Source: Ignavibacteriaceae bacterium (lineage in GTDB: Bacteria; Bacteroidota; Ignavibacteria; Ignavibacteriales; Ignavibacteriaceae). From it: a DNA stretch of 64,000 bases. A program made the translations under genes and the position numbers. Below the pieces are notes generated by a model. It was not told the origin of the DNA. It was given only the letters and a program-made list of their open reading frames with translations, and searched no databases. The stretch is from contig JACAFB010000067.1 in the NCBI GenBank assembly GCA_013388545.1, positions 1 to 64,000 on the forward strand, given 5' to 3'. This document shows positions 1 to 10,100 of this stretch, piece by piece. The first letter of the stretch is position 1. Every line of letters starts with the position of its first letter.

Positions 1-1754
1 AAAATCATTTTCTTAGTTTGAATTATTCCTTGTCCTGAATTTATTTCAGGGCTTCGAATCCTTAATTGATAAAAGTATACACCACTCGAAAGGTTCTGAC
101 CTTCGTCAGAATGACCACTGAATTCTACCTCATAACTACCCGCAGGTTTGTATTCATCAACAAGAGTAGTGATTTCTCTTCCGAGAATGTCGTAAACTTT
201 CAGAGTAACGAACATCGCCTCGTTCCTCCCATTTGACAAAGGGGAGGATAAAGAAGGGGTTGGAATTGTAAATTTTATTTTGGTTGTCGAATTAAATGGA
301 TTGGGATAGTTTTGTAAAAGAGTAAAATTTCCAGGTAAATCCATTTTTTCTTCTGTATGAACAAAGATGCTGTTATTATAAAAAAGAAAATTTCCTTTAT
401 TCTGATCCCAGTTAGTTATTCCTAAATCCAAATCCCGGGAAACTATAGCCTCGGCTAAAATTAAAGCACCCGAATCGGGTTGTGAAGCAAGGCTAATCCA
501 TCCGTTATCGAGATCAAAACAATATTCATTTAATAAAAGAGTATCAGAATTAACTATTACTCTTTGCAAAGATAGAAGTTGCTCGTGAGGCAAATAGAAC
601 AACTTTTTTGTTCCGTCACTTGTAAAAATTTGCCGGATATCACTTACAACATCTTTGTCAATATCGCCGGCAACAATAACCTCAACCACACTTGAACTTG
701 TTGAAATGTATTCTGGATCAGGTGAAAAACTACCATCATTATTTAAATAAATTCTCATAGGATTCCACCAACCGCCGGTAATCAGGTCAGAATCAAAATC
801 ATTATCGATATCCGCTAATAGAATTCCAGAACCATAACCGGAAAAATTTGAAGTCCAGAATGGAGTTGGACTCATAACCCCATTGTTATTCAAATAAATT
901 TTGAATCTTCCTGCTCCGCCAAGTTGATTGTTATCAGATATTGCCAGATCAAGAAATCCATCGTTATTAACATCTCCAACGTAAAGAGAATTTGCATATT
1001 TGCTTGCATCTGTTGACTGCCAAACGGGAGAAGTGCTTATGATTCCGTTTATGTTCTCAAAAATTTTATTTGGATTTCCTTCACCGTTAAATACCAGATC
1101 AAGGTCACCATCATTATCAAAATCTGCCCATTCAACATCATAGCTGTATTGAGGAGTGTTTCCTTTCCAGGAGGGGAGAGGCTCAAACATCCCGCCATTG
1201 TTATAATAAACTCTTGGCTGCTCGGCTGCAGAATAGTAGGATTCACCACCCGCAACAGCAAGATCCAAATCTCCATCATTATCAGCATCACCAAATGCAC
1301 AACTAAAAGTATAAACCAGATCACCCGACACCCAGTCGGGAGTTGAAGATAAAGTTCCATTATTATTAAGATATAATTTTACTTTGCCAGGACTGTTGAA
1401 TCCTGATTGGCCTATATAAACAGAAACTGCAACATCCGGATAGCCGTCTGAATTTACATCCCCAACATCAAGATGGCCGTGATAGTCAAAGTCAGCTGCC
1501 TGCCAATCGGGTGTAACAGGAAAAGCGCCATCGGTAGTGTTGTAATAAACCACAAGATTCTGAAGGCTGATATCATTTCCATTCGCGACTATAAAATCCA
1601 ACCAGCCATCCTGGTTTATATCTGCAAAAGCTCCACCAGTTGACACATCATTAACACCTGTTGAAGTCCAGTTTGGATTCTGATCAAAGGGCACCTGTGA
1701 GTGAATATTAATAGTTAAAAAGAGTGCTGGAATTATTAAATAGTATTTTTTCAT
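1..1754 (-). CDS. Secreted FG-GAP/VCBS-like repeat protein with T9SS sorting domain (3' end cut by window edge)
   Basis: The frame is open from the ATG at 1754 to the left edge, so only a few C-terminal residues are missing. A signal peptide (MKKYYLIIPALFLTINIHS) is followed by repeats of the type FADINQDGWLDFIVAN, VGDVNSDGYPDVAVS, FGDADNDGDLDLAVAGG and WADFDNDGDLDLVF. These Asp/Asn-rich D-x-N-x-D-G loops are typical of FG-GAP/VCBS beta-propeller blades and probably bind calcium. The C-terminus has NYPNPFNSTTKIKFTIP, LKVYDILGREITTLVDEY and LSSGVYFYQL and reaches IQTKKMI at the edge, a type A T9SS sorting domain. The protein is therefore probably exported through the outer membrane and surface-attached or released. 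The sorting domain is longer than in the other secreted proteins here because three extra loops are inserted, each carrying a DNA palindrome. The ligand is unknown. Confidence 0.85.
   Translation of the reverse strand, partial: MKKYYLIIPALFLTINIHSQVPFDQNPNWTSTGVNDVSTGGAFADINQDGWLDFIVANGNDISLQNLVVYYNTTDGAFPVTPDWQAADFDYHGHLDVGDVNSDGYPDVAVSVYIGQSGFNSPGKVKLYLNNNGTLSSTPDWVSGDLVYTFSCAFGDADNDGDLDLAVAGGESYYSAAEQPRVYYNNGGMFEPLPSWKGNTPQYSYDVEWADFDNDGDLDLVFNGEGNPNKIFENINGIISTSPVWQSTDASKYANSLYVGDVNNDGFLDLAISDNNQLGGAGRFKIYLNNNGVMSPTPFWTSNFSGYGSGILLADIDNDFDSDLITGGWWNPMRIYLNNDGSFSPDPEYISTSSSVVEVIVAGDIDKDVVSDIRQIFTSDGTKKLFYLPHEQLLSLQRVIVNSDTLLLNEYCFDLDNGWISLASQPDSGALILAEAIVSRDLDLGITNWDQNKGNFLFYNNSIFVHTEEKMDLPGNFTLLQNYPNPFNSTTKIKFTIPTPSLSSPLSNGRNEAMFVTLKVYDILGREITTLVDEYKPAGSYEVEFSGHSDEGQNLSSGVYFYQLRIRSPEINSGQGIIQTKKMI
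34..50. repeat. Palindrome inside sorting-domain coding sequence (first of three)
   Basis: CCTGAA at 34-39 pairs with TTCAGG at 45-50 around a 5-nt loop. It lies in the last loop of the sorting domain and encodes part of the extra segment RIRSPEINSGQG. The other sorting domains in the window have no insertion here. It looks like a small mobile-type intergenic palindrome that has been kept in frame. Confidence 0.5.
94..111. repeat. Palindrome inside sorting-domain coding sequence (second of three)
   Basis: TTCTGAC at 94-100 pairs with GTCAGAA at 105-111 around CTTC. On the coding strand it encodes the extra segment SGHSDEGQN between the VEF strand and LSSGVYFY. Related domains in this window have only about four residues at this place (for example DAAG). 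Confidence 0.55.
224..248. repeat. Palindrome inside sorting-domain coding sequence (third of three)
   Basis: TCCTCCC at 224-230 pairs with GGGAGGA at 242-248. After one mismatch a further four base pairs (TTTG/CAAA) close almost the whole element. It encodes the loop TPSLSSPLSNGRNEA between KFTIP and FVTLKVYD. This is the same loop that carries heptamer repeats in four other genes of the window. Confidence 0.6.
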
Positions 1755-1902
1755 TATCGATACTTTAAATATTATTTAATTTTTTTAGAATCAAATTAAC
1801 TATTTTTCATCTCAGACTAAGTAGAAATAAGAAGAAAGTTTTTTTTGCCTGGCATTTACATTATTGTAATTTAGTTTCAATCAAAAGTAACAGAGAATTC
1901 TG

Positions 1903-2292
1903 ATGAAAAAGATTTTTTTTATTCTAATACTTGCTTTGCCATTAATCGTTTCTTGCAACGAAATTGAAGACTGTGTTTGCACGCAGGAGTTCAGAATGAT
2001 TACAGTTGTTGTTATAGATGAATCAAATGAACCGGTAACAGAACTCAGTACAACGATAAAAGATGACTCCGGGAGAATTTATGATATACAAAGCGATCCG
2101 GGAATTTTTCCGGGTGTTTACACGGTAATGGATGATAGTTATGTTATGGAGCTAACAACCGAACCAAAGAGGTTTATTTTTACAGGTGTAAAAGAATCAT
2201 TGTCGACTCAGGGAGAATTTTTTGTTGTTACCGATGAATGTAATTGTCACGTTGAAAAGTTTGCCGGGCCTGATACGCTTGTGCTGAGATAA
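1903..2292 (+). CDS. Small predicted lipoprotein, function unknown
   Basis: This 129-residue protein has a type II signal peptide: MKKIFFILILALPLIVSC, with the lipobox LIVSC and lipid-anchor Cys18. The mature part has two Cys close to the anchor (DCVC) and a Cys pair near the end (DECNC), which could form disulfides in the periplasm or at the surface. The middle (VVVIDESNEPVTELSTTIKD followed by GVYTVMDDSYV) reads like one small beta-sandwich of the carboxypeptidase-regulatory or CNA-B kind, but this is only an impression from strand pattern. It is divergent from the FG-GAP-like gene and convergent with gdhA, so it is probably transcribed alone. I do not recognise the family. Confidence 0.7.
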   Translation: MKKIFFILILALPLIVSCNEIEDCVCTQEFRMITVVVIDESNEPVTELSTTIKDDSGRIYDIQSDPGIFPGVYTVMDDSYVMELTTEPKRFIFTGVKESLSTQGEFFVVTDECNCHVEKFAGPDTLVLR

Positions 2293-2295
2293 AAA

Positions 2296-2347
2296 ATCCC
2301 TCTCCATTTTCTCGTTGAATAATTAACTTAAAAATCTGAAGAGGGAT
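2296..2347. terminator. Weak candidate bidirectional hairpin
   Basis: ATCCCTCT at 2296-2303 pairs with AGAGGGAT at 2340-2347. It lies between the convergent lipoprotein gene and gdhA. The 36-nt loop makes it a doubtful terminator. Confidence 0.3.
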
Positions 2348-2411
2348 GAAGTATGTAGTGGCTTTTTTCGGAAGATCAAATTTCAGAAAGTTTGATTACG
2401 AAAAATATTTT

Positions 2412-3752
2412 CTATACCAGTCCCTGGTCAATCATAGCATCGGCAACTTTCAGAAAACCTGCTATGTTTGCTCCGTTTACGTAATTACCCGGGGTTCCAA
2501 ATCTTTCAGCAGTAGTAAGGCACGTATCGTGAATTCTTACCATAATTTCATGAAGCCGCCTGTCAACCTCTTCCTTAGACCAGGGTAATCGCATGCTGTT
2601 TTGCGACATTTCTAGTCCTGATGTTGCAACACCACCAGCATTTGAAGCTTTCCCCGGTGCAAAAAGAATCTTTGCATCTCTGAAAATATTGTATGCTTCA
2701 ATAGTGGTTGGCATATTAGCCCCTTCACAAACACAAAAACATCCGTTCTTAAGAAGTTCTTTAGCGTCCTCTTCGTAAATTTCATTCTGGGTTGCACAAG
2801 GCAGCGCAACATCTACTTTAACTTCCCAGGGTTTTTTACCGGGGAAAAATTTTACTTTAAATTCTTTTGCATAATCTTCTACAGCATCCTTATTGCTAGA
2901 ACGGAGCTTGAGCATATAGTCGACTTTTTCGCCTTTAACACCATCAGGGTCGTAAATATATCCATCGGGCCCCGAAAGAGTAACAACTTTTCCTCCGAGC
3001 TCATTAACTTTAATTACGGCACCCCAGGCAACATTTCCGAAACCTGAAACGGCAACAGTTTTACCTTCAAACGAAGTCTTTTTTGTTTTAAGCATTTCTT
3101 CGGCAAAATAAACGCAGCCAAATCCCGTAGCTTCAGGGCGAATCAGCGAACCGCCCCAGTTCAGGCCTTTTCCTGTTAGTACTCCTGTAAATTCATTTTT
3201 CAGTCTTTTATATTGGCCATAAAGAAAACCGATCTCTCTGGTGCCTACACCTATATCACCAGCCGGTACATCAGTGTTCGGCCCGATATGACGAAAGAGT
3301 TCTGTCATAAAACTCTGACAGAAGCGCATTATTTCGTTATCGCTTTTTCCTTTGGGATTAAAATCCGAACCACCCTTGCCTCCCCCCATCGGAAGAGTAG
3401 TTAATGAATTTTTAAAGACCTGTTCAAAAGCTAAAAATTTTAGTATACCAAGAGTAACCGATGGGTGAAAGCGAAGCCCGCCTTTGTAAGGACCAATTGC
3501 GCTGTTCATTTCAATTCTGTATCCGCGGTTAATTTGTATTTCGCCCTGATCATCCATCCATGGAACGCGAAACATAATTACTCGTTCGGGTTCAATCATT
3601 CTTTCAAGAATTTTCAGGGACTGATATTCGGGATGACGCTGCAGAACTAACTCGAGTGATTCTAAAATTTCCTGTACAGCCTGATGAAATTCGGGTTCAT
3701 TGGGATTCTTTGCCTTAACATCTCTTAATATTTTTTCTGTGTATTCTGACAT
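2412..3752 (-). CDS. gdhA: Glutamate dehydrogenase (probably NADP-type)
   Basis: Catalyses the reversible reductive amination of 2-oxoglutarate to glutamate in the cytoplasm, a main entry point for ammonium. The 446 residues match the usual length of hexameric bacterial and fungal NADP-dependent enzymes. Visible family signatures are the substrate-binding block GPYKGGLRFHPSV, the active-site lysine loop LPMGGGKGGSDF, the conserved TDVPAGDIGVG, and the Rossmann-fold segment VSGFGNVAWGA. The ATG at 3752 is followed by MSEYTEKILRDVKAKNP, a typical N-terminus. The gene stands alone, convergent with a small lipoprotein gene and divergent from the M24 peptidase. Cofactor preference is inferred from overall resemblance and not from a diagnostic residue. 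Confidence 0.95.
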   Translation of the reverse strand: MSEYTEKILRDVKAKNPNEPEFHQAVQEILESLELVLQRHPEYQSLKILERMIEPERVIMFRVPWMDDQGEIQINRGYRIEMNSAIGPYKGGLRFHPSVTLGILKFLAFEQVFKNSLTTLPMGGGKGGSDFNPKGKSDNEIMRFCQSFMTELFRHIGPNTDVPAGDIGVGTREIGFLYGQYKRLKNEFTGVLTGKGLNWGGSLIRPEATGFGCVYFAEEMLKTKKTSFEGKTVAVSGFGNVAWGAVIKVNELGGKVVTLSGPDGYIYDPDGVKGEKVDYMLKLRSSNKDAVEDYAKEFKVKFFPGKKPWEVKVDVALPCATQNEIYEEDAKELLKNGCFCVCEGANMPTTIEAYNIFRDAKILFAPGKASNAGGVATSGLEMSQNSMRLPWSKEEVDRRLHEIMVRIHDTCLTTAERFGTPGNYVNGANIAGFLKVADAMIDQGLV

Positions 3753-4031
3753 ATAAACCTCATTTATTGAAAATTTTGTTTGATTGGTGCAGATATTTTT
3801 GTTTGATGAAAAATAGTGATTTGAATTTTTTCTGCTTCATAAAAAGAATTTTTTTTACATACGAAACTTACAAAATCGTTATCTCAAAAACCTGAAAAAT
3901 GATTTTTTTTCTGGTATTTGTTGACGGGAATCACCGCTTTAGCGACTAATTTCGGCTCTGAAATGGAATCTTCTCATCCGATTTGATAAATTGCATCATG
4001 TGTTATTCCAAATTAAAAACAGGAGTTAAAA

Positions 4032-5225
4032 ATGGATTTCGGCATTCACAGAGAAAAGATTAACCAGGCAGTTCAAATCCTTAATGAAAAAAATATTGAT
4101 ATGTGGCTTACTTTCGTTCGAGAGAGTTCGGTTATGACCGATCCGGCTATAGAAATGGTTGTCGGTACAAACTCAACCTGGCAGGCAGCGTTTTGTATTA
4201 ATAAAGATGGCGATACAACAGCAATTATCGGATCTATGGAAGAAGGAAATTTCAAAAAAGCCGGGTTGTTTAATAATATTATTCCTTACCTGAAATCAAT
4301 ACGCGAACCATTCAGAGATTACATTTCAGGCAAAGATCCCCAAAAAATTGCAATAAACTTTTCCAAAACTTCTGTGCTTGGAGATGGACTAACATACGGA
4401 ATGTACCAGATTCTGCTTGATCATCTTGAGGGAACCGAATATGTAAACCGATTGATTAGCTCCGAAGAAATTATTTCGGCTTTGAGAGGAAGAAAATCAC
4501 CGGCTGAAATTGCTTTGATGAAAGAAGCAATAAATGAAACATTGAAGATATTCGATGCAGTTACAAATTATATGAAACCGGGAATGACTGAAATAGATGT
4601 TGCTAACTATGTCAGAAAGTTGCACACGGAAAGAGGATTTGAAGCTGCCTGGGAAGAAGATCATTGTCCTGCAGTGTTCGCCGGTCCAAATCCGAACGGT
4701 CCGCACGAAGGTCCGAGCGATAAAATAATTACCAAAGGGACTGTAGTGAATATGGATTTCGGAATAAAGTATAAAGGTTATTGTTCCGATTTGCAGAGAA
4801 CCTGGTACATATTGAATGATGGAGAAACAAAAGCTCCTGAGCCAGTTCAAAAAGGATTTAATGTTATCCGCGATTCAATACAAAAAGTTGCTGATGCACT
4901 TAAACCTGGTGTAAAAGGTGTTGATATGGATACGATAGCGCGATCATATATTGTACAAAACGGTTATCCGGAATATCCTCACGGTCTTGGTCATCAGGTT
5001 GGTAAAACAGTGCACGATGGAGTTGCAGGAATGTTTCCCGCATGGGAAAGATACGGCAATGCGCCATTCATCCCGTTAGAGGAAGGACAGATTTTCACGA
5101 TCGAGCCGAGATTGCCAATTGAAGGTTTTGGCGTTGCAACAATAGAAGAAGAAGTAATTATCACAAAGAATGGCTGTGAGTTTATTTCTCCTCCGCAAAA
5201 AGAATTGATCTTAGTAAAAGGGTAA
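4032..5225 (+). CDS. M24 family metallopeptidase (Xaa-Pro aminopeptidase-like)
   Basis: A creatinase/aminopeptidase P fold protein of 397 residues. The N-terminal half (about 1-165) is the non-catalytic creatinase-like domain. The pita-bread catalytic domain follows and has the five metal ligands of M24 enzymes: Asp242 (NMDFG), Asp253 (YCSDLQ), His321 (GLGHQVG), Glu358 (TIEPRL) and a Glu of the 372-374 run (TIEEEV). It should remove N-terminal residues before proline, or a related imino bond, with two Mn or Co ions. No signal peptide is seen, so it is cytoplasmic. The start is supported by AGGAG a few bases upstream. It could be a dipeptidase of the PepQ type; sequence alone does not decide. 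Confidence 0.88.
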   Translation: MDFGIHREKINQAVQILNEKNIDMWLTFVRESSVMTDPAIEMVVGTNSTWQAAFCINKDGDTTAIIGSMEEGNFKKAGLFNNIIPYLKSIREPFRDYISGKDPQKIAINFSKTSVLGDGLTYGMYQILLDHLEGTEYVNRLISSEEIISALRGRKSPAEIALMKEAINETLKIFDAVTNYMKPGMTEIDVANYVRKLHTERGFEAAWEEDHCPAVFAGPNPNGPHEGPSDKIITKGTVVNMDFGIKYKGYCSDLQRTWYILNDGETKAPEPVQKGFNVIRDSIQKVADALKPGVKGVDMDTIARSYIVQNGYPEYPHGLGHQVGKTVHDGVAGMFPAWERYGNAPFIPLEEGQIFTIEPRLPIEGFGVATIEEEVIITKNGCEFISPPQKELILVKG

Positions 5226-5350
5226 AGTAAATCCAATCGACTTTCTCGAAATTCAATTTATTCAGCAGGTTCTGATTTCAGAAGGGAACAAAATTTTATT
5301 CGCCTTTTGGATATTTAATACTGATTTCGTTCCGAGGGATTGGTAATTAT

Positions 5351-5388
5351 AAGCTGCTTTAAATTTCTTACTTAATAAGAAGCAGCTT
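5351..5388. terminator. Hairpin at convergent gene ends
   Basis: AAGCTGCTT at 5351-5359 pairs with AAGCAGCTT at 5380-5388 and is followed by TTTT. It lies between the M24 peptidase gene and the convergent GH5-like gene and overlaps the stop codon of the latter (5368-5370). It probably ends transcription from the plus-strand gene and possibly from both. Confidence 0.6.
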
Positions 5389-6822
5389 TTTGGTAATACT
5401 TTTTTCTGATGAGTGCAGAGTGAAAAAGTAAACGCCGCTTCCGAGAAGTTCGTTGTCGAAAGAAAGAATTATCTGATACTCTCCCTTTTCTTTAAATCCA
5501 TAATCAAGAATACCTATTAATTCGCCAACCGTTGAGTAAAGCGCAAGCGTAATAAAATCTTTTTCCGGGAGGCTGTATTTAATTGTTGTTACAGGGTTAA
5601 AAGGATTAGGGTAATTTTGATAGAGCACAATGTTCCCGGGAATCAAATTATTATTAAGAGTATCGTAATCAATTTCTTTAATATAATCTTTAAATAGCTC
5701 AACAATTTCAGGTGAACTGTTTTCATTAAATCCATAGCCGTCATTGTTTATAACATCAGGATGCAGATATTGCCAAACAACAGCCGATTTGAAGGATGAT
5801 CTTTTTATTAATTCAAGCCATTCTTTGTAAACATGTAGTTTATTTTCTTTTATTCCGAACTCTCCAAGCAGGCAAGGCTTATTAAATTCTTCAGCCAGTT
5901 GATAGTGATCTTGTATCCATGTATTTCCGGCCTTTGACGTAAGTCCCCAGCCATCGGGATAACAGTGAAATGAAACGTAGTCTATGCTTTTTGTAAAAGA
6001 ATTTTGGTAGAAACTTGTTCCTTTATACCCATTGAAAAGGAAATAAGAACTATTGTACATCAGGTCAGCATCAGAGTATAAATTTAGGAAGGAATCATAC
6101 CCGGTTTCACCGGTTGTTATCAAATGATTCGGGTCAATAGTTTTTATGAAGGAAGATATTTCTTTATACCAGTTTTTGATTAAAATAAAATCTTCGAAAG
6201 GATTTTCGGCTTCATTCATTATTTCCCACGCAAAAATTGTAGGATCGTCTTTATATTTAATCCCGGTCAATGTATTAGTGCGGTGCAATAAAATGCTGAT
6301 ATAATATTTGAACCACCATTTAATTGAATCCTTCTCAAAGAAGTCTTTGTGAGTGTATTTGTCACTTCCATTGAGTTTCCGATCATTTGCCCACTCTATA
6401 TATTGTGATACACCTCCTAATCCAGGGAAGTTATTTGAAAGAGTAAATATCAGATAGATGCGGTGCTCTCTTGCTTTTTGAAGAACATAATCCAGAGCGA
6501 TTAAACCAGATTCCTGAAATTCATACGGGCTTTTTCTTATTACGGAAGGGTTGGAAAAAGCCTTGTCTTCGTTGAAAGCCCAGGTTCTTATTACCTTTGA
6601 ACCTATTCTTTCGGCAGCCTGCATTACTTCATCAACTATATATTTTCGGTTATCTAAGCCCGCCTCACTTTGAAGATAATAAGCATTAAAACCAAGAAAC
6701 CTGAATTCCTTTTTATTAAGTATAAATTTATTTCCATATGCTTTAATAAAATTTTCCTGTGCAATTGTACTTGATATCAAAACAGATACAAATACGATAA
6801 AGATAATTTTATTTAACTGCAT
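5368..6822 (-). CDS. Secreted GH5-like glycoside hydrolase with T9SS sorting domain
   Basis: Signal peptide MQLNKIIFIVFVSVLISSTIAQ, then a (beta/alpha)8 hydrolase of about 370 residues. Candidate catalytic residues are Glu204 in WEIMNEAEN (acid/base) and Glu321 in LLGEFGI (nucleophile). Other clan GH-A marks are the early FRFLGFNAYYL, VIRTWAFNED and DYVSFHCYPDGWG. The style is closest to endo-beta-1,4-mannanases of GH5, so the likely substrate is a plant or microbial beta-mannan or glucan; this is inference. The C-terminus (about 410-484) has NYPNPFNPVTTIKYSLP and GSGVYFFTL, a T9SS sorting domain that is divergent from the cassette shared by other genes here. The usual GH5 NEP triplet reads NEA. 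The gene ends in a hairpin shared with the M24 gene. Confidence 0.8.
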   Translation of the reverse strand: MQLNKIIFIVFVSVLISSTIAQENFIKAYGNKFILNKKEFRFLGFNAYYLQSEAGLDNRKYIVDEVMQAAERIGSKVIRTWAFNEDKAFSNPSVIRKSPYEFQESGLIALDYVLQKAREHRIYLIFTLSNNFPGLGGVSQYIEWANDRKLNGSDKYTHKDFFEKDSIKWWFKYYISILLHRTNTLTGIKYKDDPTIFAWEIMNEAENPFEDFILIKNWYKEISSFIKTIDPNHLITTGETGYDSFLNLYSDADLMYNSSYFLFNGYKGTSFYQNSFTKSIDYVSFHCYPDGWGLTSKAGNTWIQDHYQLAEEFNKPCLLGEFGIKENKLHVYKEWLELIKRSSFKSAVVWQYLHPDVINNDGYGFNENSSPEIVELFKDYIKEIDYDTLNNNLIPGNIVLYQNYPNPFNPVTTIKYSLPEKDFITLALYSTVGELIGILDYGFKEKGEYQIILSFDNELLGSGVYFFTLHSSEKSITKKLLLIK

Positions 6823-7137
6823 AAAGGGACTTTAATTTCACGATTTCGACATTTGTTCAGCAAAAGCGGAAAATTATTTACAAACTTAGCAGCAAATTAA
6901 TGTAAAATGACGGATCCTCTGCAGACCTCGTTTAACCAATTTACCTGATATTTATAAATTCTTAAGTCTTAATTCTCGGTCAAAATTACACTTGTAAATC
7001 AATAAAAAATAAAGCTTTAATATAAAAATCGAAATAATTTTAGATTTCCCTTGTCTGATAGCTGGAACAAAAATTGTTTGGTCTGAAGAGACTTAAAATT
7101 ACAGTAAGTTAATTCGATACTTAAGAACGGCAAATTA
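6823..7137. other. 315-base divergent intergenic region
   Basis: AT-rich spacer between the starts of the GH5-like gene and the hybrid kinase gene. It must hold both promoters. The only motif I could pick out is a sigma-54-like element at 7063-7078. No RNA gene or repeat was seen. Confidence 0.5.
7063..7078 (+). promoter_or_regulatory. Possible sigma-54 (-24/-12) promoter for the hybrid kinase gene
   Basis: TGGAACAAAAATTGTT matches the TGGCAC-N5-TTGCW consensus at most positions. GG and G(T) keep the ten-base spacing, but the -12 GC reads GT. It lies 60 bases before the start codon. Such sites arise by chance in AT-rich DNA. Confidence 0.25.
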
Positions 7138-10100
7138 ATGAAACACAATGGAATTGATCCCGGCGATTCCCGGAGTTCGCAGGCAATGCAATCATCCACA
7201 GAACTAAACGATGCGGAATCCCAATTTTTTGTTTGCCGCTTCCACGCAAATGGAAAAATAACTTATTCAAATAAATCATTCAGCGATTTTTTAGGTAAAC
7301 CGGAATCGTTGATCTTAGGAAAAAATTTTCAGAGCTATATCTCTTCAAATGAGCAATTATCTGCAGACTCATTCATCAAAAAGATATCCTCCGGTTCAAA
7401 ACAAAACATCTTCCGCTTTTATATGAAGTCGGGAGATGGAAATAATAAATGGTCGGAATGGAAGTTCGATTTAATTCCTTCCAAGAATGGTAAATCAGCC
7501 GAGTATCTTGCAATAGGTAAAGACATTACCGATTACAAAATACTTGAGGGAGAGCTGGAGAAAATCCTTTTAGCAGTTCAACAGAGCAAATCAGTGGTTG
7601 TGATTACGGATATAAACGGCAACATAGAATATGTAAATCCACAATTCACTGAATTGACAGGTTATACGTTTGAAGAAGTTAAAGGTAAATCTCCAGGCAT
7701 ATTAAAATCAGGGAAAACAAGTAAGGAAGAATATCAGGTGCTTTGGGAAACTATTTTAATGGGGAAAGAATGGAAAGGAGAATTTTGTAACCGGAAAAAA
7801 GACGGAACTCTGTTTTGGGAAAGCGCTTCAATTTCGCCCGTGAAAGACGAGTTGGGAAAAATAACAAACTTCATTGCAGTAAAAGAAGACATAACTGAAA
7901 AAAAAGACAATCAGAAACTTCAGGAAGCAATTTATAATATTTCAAAAGTCGTTATCAGTAATCCTGCAATAAGTCTGCTGTACAGGGAAATTCATAAAAT
8001 ACTTGCCGAAGTTCTTCCGGTAGAAAACTTTTATATTGCTCTCTATGATGAAAAGACCAACCTTGTAAGCTTCCCATATTTCGTTGATGAATTTGATGAG
8101 CCGTCACCTCCCCAGCCTCCGGGAAAAGGACTAACGGAATATGTACTTAAAACCGGAGAACCTCTTCTTGCCACAAGCGAAGTATTCAGCAGGCTTGTTG
8201 AGCTTGGTGAAGTAGATCTTGTCGGAACTGATTCTCTTGACTGGATTGGTGTTCCGCTGAAAATACATAACAAGACAATTGGTGTAATAGTTATTCAATC
8301 CTACTCTGAAAAAATAAAACTTACAAAGAGAGAGCTTGATATACTTAAATATGTTTCAGATCAGATTGCCCTTGCAATTGAAAGAGCCTCAAATCATGAA
8401 GCATTAATAGATAGTGAAGAAAAATATCGCGGTTTATTTGATCAGGCTGCTGACTTAATAGCTCTGATTGATGTTAAGGGCAACCTGCTTGATGTAAACC
8501 AGAGGTTTAGTGATATAAGCGGCTGGCCAAAAAAAGAAATCCTGGGAAAGAACATTTTCGCTTGTGGAATAATCACACAGGCCTCTTCTGTTCGAACTGC
8601 ATTCTATTTTTCAAGGCTTTTATTAAATAAAGAAATTCCCCTGTTTGAAATTGAAGGTATCACCAGGGAAAAAAAGATTATTCCTTACGAACTAAAAGCA
8701 GTACCTGTTTACAAAGATGGAAAAATAAATGTCATCCAGGTAATATTCAGAGATCTTTCTGAAAGAAAGAGGACAGAAGAGAAACTTAAATTCAGCGAGC
8801 AACGGCTTTCAAATCTAATGTCAAATCTTCCCGGAATGGCTTACAGGTGTGCATTCGATAGAGATTGGACTATGGAGTTTCTCAGCCAGGGCTGCTTTGA
8901 CCTGACAGGTTACACACAGGAAGAGCTTATCAGAAACAACAAATTAAGTTTTAATGATATAATTCTGCCCGATGACAGAGAAACAGTCTGGAATGATGTC
9001 TCTGAAGCTATAAGTAAAAACAAATCTTACAAGATGATTTACCGGATCCAGACCAAGAGCGGAAAACAAAAGTGGGTTTGGGAAAAAGGCAATGCGATTT
9101 TTTCTGAAGATGGAAATGTTGAAGCGCTTGAAGGTTTTATCTCAGACATAACCGATCGGATTGAAGTCGAAGAAGCTTTGAAGGAAAATGAAGAGTTGTA
9201 CAGAAAATTGATTGCAACCCTTCCTGATATGATTTTTATAACAGATCTTAATTGTAATATACTTTTTGTTAATGAAATTGGAATAAAATTATGCGGCTAC
9301 GAGAGGTTTGATCAGTTAAAAAGGACAAATATCCTCTCACTCATTTCAGAAAGTGATAAGCATAAAGCTTCAGAATATTTTTCATCATTTGCTGAAATAA
9401 ACCCTGGGGCAAAAGAATTTCAGATCCAGAGCAAATCAGGTGAAATTATTTTTGTGGAAGTACAGGGCGAAGTATTAAAAAATCATGAGCAAATTTCTTA
9501 TGGTTTTATATTTTCCTGTAAAAATATAACCCAAAGAATGCTTGCCGAAAATGCTCTTGCACAGTCTGAAAAACAATACCGTACACTTGTAGACAGCATT
9601 CAGGACGGGGTATTTCTTATACAAAAAGGCAAAATAAATTTTGTCAATAAGGCGTTTGCCGATATGATTGGATACGAAGTGGATGAAATTATCGGCACAG
9701 ATTTTACCGTGTTCGTTGCGCCGGAAGATCTTGAAATGGTAAAATCAAATTATTATAAAAGGCTCAATGGTGAAAATCCGCCGGCTTCGTATGAGTGGAG
9801 AATGCTTCATAAAAATGGAAGCCGGGTTATTGTAAATATGAGTGTAAGAATAATCGGTTATCAGGGTGGGCTGGCTTCAATTGGAACTATAAAAGATGTT
9901 ACCCGCTTAAAAAAAGATGAAGAAATTTTAAGAAAACAGAATGAACTTTTCAAAGGTATTGTTGCAGCTTCAAAGTCACTGTTGTCTGAAAATGATTTTA
10001 ATTCTTCAATTGATAAAACCCTGCAATCACTTGGTGAATTCAGCAAAGTTGACAGGGTTTATATTTTTAAGAATAATTATACAAATACCTCCAGTCTGCC

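Noticed and set aside
3921-3955. A sigma-70 promoter (TTGACG then TAATTT) before the M24 gene
   Set aside because: The spacing is about 20 bases and the -10 is poor; not better than chance in this AT-rich DNA.
5368-6822. Inactive GH5 because the NEP motif reads NEA
   Set aside because: Both catalytic Glu (204 and 321) are in place and Pro is not catalytic, so activity is likely retained.
8098-8140. A Pro/Gly-rich stretch in the hybrid kinase that could be another absorbed repeat
   Set aside because: It matches the normal GAF-domain linker (DEPxxPxxxGKGLTEYVL) seen in many kinases and has no palindrome or tandem unit.
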